A DNA stretch of 54,184 nucleotides. Source: an uncultured Roseburia sp. (lineage in GTDB: Bacteria; Bacillota; Clostridia; Lachnospirales; Lachnospiraceae). Positions 46,078 through 52,745 of this stretch are shown here, in pieces. The notes beneath the pieces are model-generated. The model had not been told where the DNA came from. It saw nothing but the letters and a program-made list of their open reading frames with translations, and made no database searches. Every line of letters starts with the position of its first letter. Position 1 is the stretch's first letter. The translations under genes and the position numbers were made by a program. The stretch covers positions 1-54,184 of the forward strand of contig URUD01000015.1 of the NCBI GenBank assembly GCA_900550935.1, read 5' to 3'.

Positions 46078-46875
46078 TTATAGATCCAGGATATTGCTTC
46101 CGGCTGATTTTAGCATTTCTTCACGGCAGGATAGAACGAGTCCGTCTATGACACCAAGGTGTTGAAGCATTTTCGCTTCAAATTGATGGATGGGTAAAAG
46201 AACACCAAGTTCATCAAAGGGTTTGCCGGATCTGCAGCCAGATTCCTGACCGTAGTAAACAATGGCAGAAAATGCCTCCTTTTGTATTTCATGAAACGTA
46301 GACCAGATTACGTCATATGCCTGTGCTTCCGTCAGATTCATTTTTTTCGTGTCCGGAAGAGCATATAATACAAGGACTCCCCGTTCTTTATTTTCGGGTT
46401 GTTCGCAGATATTCATGCCGGATGTATAATACCGGATGAGATCATAACCATCTGCAAGATAAAGTTTGGAGCGTGGAGCAGCATGATGTGATTCGTAAAC
46501 TTCATGAAATTTTTTATATTCATGTTTGGTAACCAGCTCTTTTTTATCCTCTAACAGATTTCCGTCTGCATCGGTTAATAAGACCGGATTCTCACCGGAT
46601 TTCCCGTGAAAACGTTTTGGGATCAGATATGCTTCTTTCAGAAGATCAAACATGCTGCGATTACACAGTTCCAGTAATACCGCACTTACGTCCCCATTTT
46701 TGTACGCATTGAGCAAAACTTCTGCAAAATGATGCGGATCTGGATCAGCAGATCTGTTGTCATCGGATAAATGTTCATAAAATATTTCTGCGAGCCTTTC
46801 GCAGGATTCGTTTGAGGAAAGGATTCTTGAAAATATATTTTCAACTTCTTCTTCTCTTGGCAGTACCAAAGACAT
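46078..46875 (-). CDS. Unrecognised 265-residue soluble protein of the purA-pyrBI operon
   Basis: No family is recognised. The protein has no signal peptide or membrane helix and is acidic. The N-terminal half is helical; a segment near residues 95-125 contains VLLTDADGNLLEDKK; the C-terminal third reads like a mixed alpha/beta region (SAIVYYGQESGCRSG, LGVIDGLVLSCREEM). Start MSLVLPREEE follows AAGGAGATGA. It lies between pyrI copy 2 and the exporter gene with gaps of 32 and 19 bases, so it is co-transcribed with enzymes that consume aspartate. It could be an accessory enzyme or a regulator. Confidence 0.7.
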   Translation of the reverse strand: MSLVLPREEEVENIFSRILSSNESCERLAEIFYEHLSDDNRSADPDPHHFAEVLLNAYKNGDVSAVLLELCNRSMFDLLKEAYLIPKRFHGKSGENPVLLTDADGNLLEDKKELVTKHEYKKFHEVYESHHAAPRSKLYLADGYDLIRYYTSGMNICEQPENKERGVLVLYALPDTKKMNLTEAQAYDVIWSTFHEIQKEAFSAIVYYGQESGCRSGKPFDELGVLLPIHQFEAKMLQHLGVIDGLVLSCREEMLKSAGSNILDL

Positions 46876-46907
46876 AAGATCATCTCCTTAAAAATTCTTT
46901 GAATGGA

Positions 46908-47333
46908 TTAATTTTTAACATGTATTTCCTGATTGCAGTAAATGCATCTGTATTTTTTAGAGGCGGACATCCTGAATATGTGGTCACAGTTTCCTTCCAC
47001 ATTCGTGATGCAGCGTGGATTGCGACACTGAATGACATTTTTTAATTCATTTGGTGGAATAGGATGAAGTTTTTGAGTGACCACCCCATCTTTTATACAG
47101 ATGAGGGTAATCCCATCATCCAGATATCCCAGAATATCCAACTGAGGGAGCGTTGATATTCCCTCAATTTTGATTAAATCTTTTTTCCCATATTTTTTAC
47201 TTTTTACATATTGTAAAAGAGCAATGGACTGATGGATGGTTTCAAGGTGTAGAAGCTGATATATTTCCATGCCTCTCCCAGCAGGAATATGATCGATGAC
47301 AATTCCGTTTTGGATGGACTCTACGTTTAGCAT
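46908..47333 (-). CDS. pyrI: Aspartate carbamoyltransferase regulatory subunit (copy 2)
   Basis: The 141-residue protein has the same plan as copy 1: MLNVESIQNGIVIDHIP start, and zinc ligands CRNPRC and CIYC. The allosteric half differs in many places from copy 1 (for example QLLHLETIHQSIALLQYVK), so effector response may differ. AGGAGGTG lies inside the pyrB end and the ATG overlaps the pyrB stop by seven bases, so translation is coupled. Confidence 0.94.
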   Translation of the reverse strand: MLNVESIQNGIVIDHIPAGRGMEIYQLLHLETIHQSIALLQYVKSKKYGKKDLIKIEGISTLPQLDILGYLDDGITLICIKDGVVTQKLHPIPPNELKNVIQCRNPRCITNVEGNCDHIFRMSASKKYRCIYCNQEIHVKN

Positions 47334-48274
47334 GACAGCACCTCCTCTCCGGTTATTGGGTCAGGAATGTCGAGCAGTGCCATAATAAGTGCCATTCTGA
47401 CATAGACACCGTTTTGTACCTGATCAAAATAGGCTGCCCGTTTGTCCTCATCTACATCAAGAGAAATTTCATCGATCCTCGGGAGAGGATGGAGAACGGG
47501 CATATCTGGAGATGCAAGCCGGAGCTTGTCTTTGGTTAACATATAGGTTCCTTTTAACCGGATATAATCTTCTTCGTTAAAGAAACGTTCTTTTTGCACA
47601 CGTGTCATATATAAGAGATCCAGTTTAGGTAAGGTATCTTCCAGACTGGTCACTTCATCGTATGCTATATTTGCAGGCTTGAGTGTATCCTCGATTAGAT
47701 AATCAGGTACTCTCAATTCATCCGGAGAGATAAAATAAAAATGGTTATCTGGATATCGGACAAGACTGTTTACGAGCGAATGAACTGTACGACCGAATTT
47801 TAAATCCCCACAAAATCCAATAGAAAGGTGGTCAAATCTGCCTTTTCTCTGACGGATCGTCATCATATCAATTAAAGTCTGTGTCGGATGATTGTGACCG
47901 CCATCTCCGGCATTTATAATCGGTACGTTTGAATACATGGAAGCGCGTAGGGGGGCACCTTCTTTTGGATGTCGCATAGCAATAATGTCGGCATAACAAC
48001 TGACTACGCGGGCAGTATCAGCAACGGTTTCCCCCTTGGTTGCACTGGATTGGTCTGCACCGGAAAATCCAAGAGTACGGCCACCAAGATTTAGCATGGC
48101 TGCTTCAAAAGAAAGGCGGGTTCTAGTGCTCGGCTCATAGAAAAGCGTTGCAATTTTTTTACCTTCAGCAACATGAGCGTAATCGGATGGATGTCTGGAA
48201 ATCCGATCTGCCAGATCCAAAATCTGGATGGTTTCTTCTTTGGTAAGATCCAATGGATCAATTAAGTGTCTCAT
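47327..48274 (-). CDS. pyrB: Aspartate carbamoyltransferase catalytic subunit (copy 2)
   Basis: Starting at ATG 48274, which overlaps the purA stop as ATGA, the protein has 315 residues. All catalytic motifs are kept: STRTRLSFE, SSATKGETV (mobile-loop Lys), HPTQTL and HPLPR. It reads as clearly homologous to copy 1, roughly six residues in ten alike, plus a short C-terminal extension (PDPITGEEVLSC). An ATG six bases upstream (48280) is possible but too near the GGGAG site. Being coupled to a purA paralogue rather than other pyr genes is unusual. Confidence 0.94.
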   Translation of the reverse strand: MRHLIDPLDLTKEETIQILDLADRISRHPSDYAHVAEGKKIATLFYEPSTRTRLSFEAAMLNLGGRTLGFSGADQSSATKGETVADTARVVSCYADIIAMRHPKEGAPLRASMYSNVPIINAGDGGHNHPTQTLIDMMTIRQRKGRFDHLSIGFCGDLKFGRTVHSLVNSLVRYPDNHFYFISPDELRVPDYLIEDTLKPANIAYDEVTSLEDTLPKLDLLYMTRVQKERFFNEEDYIRLKGTYMLTKDKLRLASPDMPVLHPLPRIDEISLDVDEDKRAAYFDQVQNGVYVRMALIMALLDIPDPITGEEVLSC

Positions 48275-49572
48275 AGCCATTCTCCCTTTAATAAGTATTG
48301 ATCGCGCTCTGCTCCTACGGAAATAAATTGTATTTCGTGATCCAGCAACTCTTCGAGATAAGTGATGTAGGATTTTGCATTGTCAGGAAGTTGAACCCAA
48401 CTGTCACAGGAAGAAATATCTTTCTTCCATCCCTGCATATATTTGATCACTGGTTCGTAGGAATCCAAATTTTCCAACGGATCAAATTCATCGATGAGTT
48501 GTCCGTTTTTGCGATAGCCAACAATGACCGGTATTTCGTCCAGACTACCAAGCACATCAAGTTTTGTCAGCGCAATTTTATCTGCATTCTGACATTTTAG
48601 TCCATATCGGCTGGCAACAGCATCAAAAGGACCAACCCGACGTGGACGTCCCGTAGCTGCTCCATATTCGCCACCTGACTTTCGAAGCAGTTCCATCCAT
48701 GCTTCAGGCATTGCATTTTCTGCTACAAACGGACCCGCACCAACACATGTGGAGTATGCTTTTAAAACACCAACAACATGTTCGAGCTGTTCCCCTGGGA
48801 TGCCGGCTCCGATCGGACCATAGGAAGAAATTGTAGAAGAACTGGAGGTGTATGGGAAAATACCATAATCGATATCCCTCATTGCACCAAGCTGGGCCTC
48901 CAGAACGACTTTTTTCCCGGATTTAAGAGAACTTTCCAGATAGGCACCGGTATTGCAGATGTAAGGAGCAAAGATTTGGGCTTGCTTCCTGCACCAGGAA
49001 AGCAAAGCTGGATAGGACATAGGCTCCTGGTGGTAACATCCGGCAAGTTCCAGATTTTTTGCTTCTAATATGGTTTTTAGACGTGTCTGCACATTTATTT
49101 CTTCAAGATGCAAAAGATCTCCGAGCCGAATGGTTTTTTTGCGGTATTTATCGCTGTAGGCATAGGCAATGCCACGTTTGGTTGAACCAAATGCAGAGCC
49201 TGATTTAGCAAGGCGGTCTTCTTCCAGTTCGTCTTGTACACGATGCCATGGCATGGAAATGGTAGCTTTTGAGGATAACTTCAGATTGTCAGGAGTTACC
49301 TGGATTCCTTTTTCCCGGATCTGAGAAATTTCTGCTGCCAGATGTTCTAAATCTACAACCATACCATCACCTAATATGCAGATTACATTAGAGTGCAGGA
49401 TACCGGAAGGAAGAAGATTCAAGACGAACTTTCCCTGTTCTGTTACGACGGTGTGTCCTGCATTATTGCCACCCTGATAGCGAACAACAATATCTGCTGT
49501 TTCGGCTAACAGATCGATCACTCTGCCTTTTCCCTCATCACCCCAGTTGATACCTGTTACTGCTGTTAGCAT
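48271..49572 (-). CDS. purA: Adenylosuccinate synthetase paralogue
   Basis: The 433-residue protein keeps the active-site elements of adenylosuccinate synthetase: GINWGDEGKGR (catalytic Asp about 12), NNAGHT (catalytic His), the IMP-loop STKRGIA, EAQLGAMRDIDYG, the aspartate loop GAATGRPRRVGPFD and the GTP motif TKLDVL. It joins IMP and aspartate using GTP. Several usually constant spots differ, such as GPFD where GWFD is common, and NAMPEAW in the neighbouring loop. AAGGAGG precedes ATG. First gene of the LysR-flanked operon. It may be the only PurA, a second copy, or a ligase for another substrate. Confidence 0.9.
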   Translation of the reverse strand: MLTAVTGINWGDEGKGRVIDLLAETADIVVRYQGGNNAGHTVVTEQGKFVLNLLPSGILHSNVICILGDGMVVDLEHLAAEISQIREKGIQVTPDNLKLSSKATISMPWHRVQDELEEDRLAKSGSAFGSTKRGIAYAYSDKYRKKTIRLGDLLHLEEINVQTRLKTILEAKNLELAGCYHQEPMSYPALLSWCRKQAQIFAPYICNTGAYLESSLKSGKKVVLEAQLGAMRDIDYGIFPYTSSSSTISSYGPIGAGIPGEQLEHVVGVLKAYSTCVGAGPFVAENAMPEAWMELLRKSGGEYGAATGRPRRVGPFDAVASRYGLKCQNADKIALTKLDVLGSLDEIPVIVGYRKNGQLIDEFDPLENLDSYEPVIKYMQGWKKDISSCDSWVQLPDNAKSYITYLEELLDHEIQFISVGAERDQYLLKGEWL

Positions 49573-49611
49573 ATTGTAGCCTCCTTTGTGTTGCTTTTTT
49601 TATCCTGATTT

Positions 49612-49640
49612 ATTATACTGACAGTACAGAAATATGTAAA
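49612..49640 (-). promoter_or_regulatory. Promoter of the purA-pyrB-pyrI operon
   Basis: Minus-strand TTTACA (49640-49635), exactly 17 bases, and consensus TATAAT (49617-49612). Expected start near 49605, 33 bases before the purA ATG. Confidence 0.75.
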
Positions 49641-49655
49641 AACTATTATTGATAT

Positions 49656-49669
49656 AGCTGTCATCAGCT
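49656..49669. promoter_or_regulatory. Candidate LysR-type binding site
   Basis: AGCTG-TCAT-CAGCT is an interrupted palindrome centred near -57 of the predicted purA start and 26 bases before the LysR ATG. LysR proteins usually bind around -65 of activated genes and repress themselves, so the place fits both roles. Confidence 0.5.
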
Positions 49670-49694
49670 TTGTTTATGCCAGGGAGACAATGTT

Positions 49695-50618
49695 ATGAAT
49701 GTAAATTTTGAATATTACAGAATATTTTATTATGTTGCAAAATATAACAATTTTACCAAGGCAGCACACGCATTGGGAAACAGTCAGCCCAATGTCACAC
49801 GGGCAATGAATTGTCTGGAGAGTGCAGTTCAATGTACGCTGTTTGTCCGCACAAATCGTGGCGTGCAGCTGACCCCGGAAGGGGAACGGCTCTATACGAG
49901 AGTGGCAGCTGCAATGTCGCTGTTTCAGGCGGCAGAAGACGAAATGATGGAAAGTGCAGAGTTGAAACAGGGGAGTATAGCGATCGGAGCAAGCGAGACG
50001 GCACTTAGTATTTATCTGTTAGAAAAACTCAGGCGTTTTCATATAGAATATCCGGGCATCCGGCTTAAAATATATAATCATTCGACTCCACAGGCTGTGC
50101 TGTCAGTCAAAAGCGGTGAGATTGATTTTGCAGTTGTAACAACGCCAACGCAGGCAAATGAGCCATTGAGGGAGGTGAAATTACAGTCATTTCGAGAGGT
50201 TTTAGTGGGGGGAAGAACATTCACTGCGCTGGGAAGCCAGGAACTTAGCTTAGTGGAACTTCAGGATTATCCATTTATCTGTCTTGGAAAAGAAACGATG
50301 ACATACCAGTTTTATCGTGAACTTTTCTTAAAACATGGATTAGAATTGAAACCAGATACAGAGGTAGCTACCACAGACCAGGTCCTCCCATTGGTGAAAT
50401 ATGAATTAGGACTGGCATTTCTTCCGGAGCCAATGGCCAGAAAGTCTATTGCACAACATGAGATTATCCCGATTACATTAAGGGAAGAGATCCCGGAAAG
50501 GGAGATCTGTATGGTATATGATTCGAAACGACCAATGAGCGTGGCTGCACAGAAATTGAAAAAAATATTAGTGGAAGAAGATATAAACGGGACCTTTGGG
50601 AAAAAAGTCTTGACTTAA
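49695..50618 (+). CDS. LysR-family transcriptional regulator
   Basis: The 307-residue protein has an N-terminal winged helix-turn-helix (KYNNFTKAAHALGNSQPNVT, about 16-35) and a C-terminal two-lobed effector domain (about 88-295). It is divergent from the purA-pyrB-pyrI operon, with 122 bases between, which is the standard arrangement of a LysR regulator and its target. ATG follows CAGGGAGA. The effector is unknown; a nucleotide or aspartate-derived metabolite is a natural guess. Its last codons overlap a MerR-type promoter. Confidence 0.93.
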   Translation: MNVNFEYYRIFYYVAKYNNFTKAAHALGNSQPNVTRAMNCLESAVQCTLFVRTNRGVQLTPEGERLYTRVAAAMSLFQAAEDEMMESAELKQGSIAIGASETALSIYLLEKLRRFHIEYPGIRLKIYNHSTPQAVLSVKSGEIDFAVVTTPTQANEPLREVKLQSFREVLVGGRTFTALGSQELSLVELQDYPFICLGKETMTYQFYRELFLKHGLELKPDTEVATTDQVLPLVKYELGLAFLPEPMARKSIAQHEIIPITLREEIPEREICMVYDSKRPMSVAAQKLKKILVEEDINGTFGKKVLT

Positions 50619-50640
50619 AGTATACTTTAACTTGTATGAT
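50610..50640 (+). promoter_or_regulatory. MerR-type promoter (19-base spacer with central palindrome)
   Basis: TTGACT (50610-50615), a 19-base spacer and TATGAT (50635-50640). The spacer contains the perfect palindrome TTAAAGTATACTTTAA (50615-50630). Over-long spacers twisted by a MerR activator are characteristic, and this sequence resembles those in front of aldo-keto reductase genes. The gene behind it is broken. Confidence 0.65.
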
Positions 50641-50833
50641 AAGGCAGCAGATGCGGTAAAAGCAGCGACAGAGATCGAATACCGGTTCATCGATACCGCA
50701 CAGGCATATGAAAACAAATGCAGAGGTAGATTTTGAAATCACTGTGGAAGATATGGAGACACTTAAGAAGTTCAAGAAAATCGAGAATTATGGTGCAAAC
50801 AGCGGTTTCCCAGTATATGGAGGAAAACTTTAA
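50641..50833 (+). pseudogene. Aldo-keto reductase remnant
   Basis: From 50641 the frame reads KAADAVKAATEIEYRFIDTA, matching residues about 25-50 of aldo-keto reductases including the active-site Asp region. It stops at TGA (50734-50736) after AQAYENKC. In the next frame, 50717-50833 reads DFEITVEDMETLKKFKKI and ends FPVYGGKL, like the C-terminus of the same family. The beginning and the whole middle are missing, and the join shifts frame. Promoter remains; no product is expected. Confidence 0.65.
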
Positions 50834-50846
50834 TGGAGGAAACAAA

Positions 50847-51062
50847 ATGTTCTTACAGGAAGACAATTCATATAACGATATAAGGCAAAAATCACTGAAC
50901 CAATGGCTTGATGAAATGGAAAAACACGAGGACATTGCTGTGCGAGGCGGTGTGAAACTGACTCGTGAGTATATACAGTATTTAAATGATGAAATAAATC
51001 GTCTTAAGGAAGAAAATGCACTTAAAAATGAGTATCTGAAAAAGATGTCTAAGAGACAGTAA
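50847..51062 (+). CDS. Small coiled-coil protein
   Basis: The 71-residue protein starts at ATG 50847 behind an ideal GGAGGAAACAAA; the frame continues upstream, but only through the reductase remnant. It is charged and helical, with a C-terminal coiled coil (LNDEINRLKEENALKNEYLK, about 46-65). No transmembrane part. I do not recognise a family; a short DUF-like regulator or binding partner is possible. A terminator follows 50 bases later. Confidence 0.65.
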   Translation: MFLQEDNSYNDIRQKSLNQWLDEMEKHEDIAVRGGVKLTREYIQYLNDEINRLKEENALKNEYLKKMSKRQ

Positions 51063-51110
51063 ATGGAAAACTCTGGAAAGAAAATGCAAAATAAAATAGG
51101 ATCAAGTATA

Positions 51111-51146
51111 AAATACGGACTTCTGGGTGAGGTCCGTATTTTTTTC
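51111..51146 (+). terminator. Intrinsic terminator after the small coiled-coil gene
   Basis: AAATACGGAC, 11-base loop, GTCCGTATTT followed by a T run. Confidence 0.85.
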
Positions 51147-51302
51147 TATAGAAAATACCATGTTACGTTAAAATACGAAAACTGTGATTTTTATAGAGTA
51201 AGAGGCAATATCACTAAAAATTAGAATTGTAGAAGCCCTTTCACAAAAAAAGAGGGACAAATTTTGTTACATTTTCACAAAGATAGTAAGAAATACTAGA
51301 AA

Positions 51303-51330
51303 CTTGTAGGAATATACTTTATACTACAAG
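51303..51330 (+). promoter_or_regulatory. Inverted repeat ahead of surface-protein gene
   Basis: CTTGTAG-N14-CTACAAG is a perfect 7-bp inverted repeat around TATACT-like sequence, 42 bases before the ATG at 51373. It may be an operator or a 5' hairpin. The rest of the 310-base gap (51063-51372) holds a terminator and AT-rich sequence; no gene is seen. Confidence 0.35.
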
Positions 51331-51372
51331 AGAAATGTTTCTGGATAAATAAGAGTTTAAGGAGAATGAGTT

Positions 51373-52722
51373 ATGAGAAAAAAAGAAATTGCAAAAAAAA
51401 TAATGGCAGCACTTATGGTGCTTGCTATGTTGGTTACAAATTTAATGGTATATCAGCCGCAGACGGTAGAAGCGGCAGCAAAGAACCGGATTGTTCTGGA
51501 AAACAAATATAAGACACTGTATGTCGGAGAAAGCTACACCATGAAAGCATCCGCTTTCTATAAGGATGGAGAGTTACAGGCATCGAAAAAGAAAAATTAC
51601 GATACAAGACTTCTTGCTTATAAGTATTTCCGTTTTTCTTCCAGCAATAACAAGGTTGCAACGGTGTCAAAAAAAGGTGTGGTAAAGGCAAAGAAAAAAG
51701 GCACGGTTACCCTTACTATGACACATATCTATGATCACAGAATCAAGACATCTGTGAAGATGCAGGTAAAGGCAAAGAAAAAGGGTAAGATCACTCTGGC
51801 GCAGAAATCTGCCACGATCGGGGTTGGTAGTACCATGAAGATCTCTGTAAAGAGTGTTAAAAACATGGGTGGAAAGGCAATGAAGTACACCACAAGTGAT
51901 AAGAGTATTGCAACGGTATCAGATAAGGGTGTTGTTATTGGAAAGAGTGCAGGAGAAGCAACAATCACAGTAACCTCTGTATTGAATAAGAAAAATAAAA
52001 CCACATTTAAGGTAACTGTAAAATCTCAGGACTTAGTAGACACTGTAGTTGATCCAACTGGAACAGCAAAAATCATATTGGCACAGAATGAGGTAACCCT
52101 GGCACCGGCAAGCAGTTTTGATGGAGAAAGTGGACATGTAGATTGCCATTTCTGCCGTTCTGCACTGGCAAACAAAAAGAGGTATGGACAGGCACAGATC
52201 AAGGTAAGCCGGGTAAGTGGTTTATCAAGCAGTGCGGTAACTTATCAATCAAACAATACCTCTGTTGCAGAAGTATCTTCTACCGGATTTGTAACACCGA
52301 AGAGGGCAGGTGTTGCAGTGATTACGGTGGCATCTAAGAGTAATCCGGGAGTTACGGCAGAGTATAGGGTAACTGTTAAAAATTTGGCTGCATATGTGAT
52401 GTATCAGGATTTTGATAAGCTGAGATTGGAGCCGGATGAAAATGATGATGTAACAAAAGAGGGATATCGTTGGACAGATCTTGGATTTGAAGTATTCCCT
52501 ACATCTGCAGAAAACAGAAATTACAAAGTTGTAAGTGACAATGAAGCTGTTATCGAGGTAAAAAATACGTATGATGAGTATGGTGATTCGGTTTGTACAC
52601 TTATCCTTAAGAGCAAAGGAAAGGCAACGCTTACAATCAAATCAGATGATGGATATGTCACAGAAAAATGGACGATCGAGGTATGCAATGGAGACCACTT
52701 ATATGGTGTAGGTGCGTACTAG
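51373..52722 (+). CDS. Secreted protein with bacterial Ig-like (BIG_2) repeats
   Basis: The 449-residue protein has a signal peptide (basic MRKKEIAKK, hydrophobic core, cleavage near VEAAAKN at about 35). At least three BIG_2 repeats follow, marked by the phrases NKVATVSKKGVVKAKKKGTV (about 94-113), KSIATVSDKGVVIGKSAGEA (about 177-196) and TSVAEVSSTGFVTPKRAGVA. Pale lysine-rich linkers separate them. One odd insert contains CHFCRS (about 258). The C-terminal part (about 335-449) is a different beta-rich domain. No LPXTG or transmembrane anchor is seen. Likely exported adhesion or scaffold protein, paired with the next surface gene 18 bases downstream. Confidence 0.85.
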   Translation: MRKKEIAKKIMAALMVLAMLVTNLMVYQPQTVEAAAKNRIVLENKYKTLYVGESYTMKASAFYKDGELQASKKKNYDTRLLAYKYFRFSSSNNKVATVSKKGVVKAKKKGTVTLTMTHIYDHRIKTSVKMQVKAKKKGKITLAQKSATIGVGSTMKISVKSVKNMGGKAMKYTTSDKSIATVSDKGVVIGKSAGEATITVTSVLNKKNKTTFKVTVKSQDLVDTVVDPTGTAKIILAQNEVTLAPASSFDGESGHVDCHFCRSALANKKRYGQAQIKVSRVSGLSSSAVTYQSNNTSVAEVSSTGFVTPKRAGVAVITVASKSNPGVTAEYRVTVKNLAAYVMYQDFDKLRLEPDENDDVTKEGYRWTDLGFEVFPTSAENRNYKVVSDNEAVIEVKNTYDEYGDSVCTLILKSKGKATLTIKSDDGYVTEKWTIEVCNGDHLYGVGAY

Positions 52723-52745
52723 AAGGATAATGGGAGGAGATAGAA

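Noticed and set aside
48271..49572. PurZ-like enzyme making aminoadenine (Z-genome) precursors
   Set aside because: The catalytic Asp in WGDEGKG and the aspartate loop are those of a normal PurA, and no phage polymerase or companion genes are nearby.
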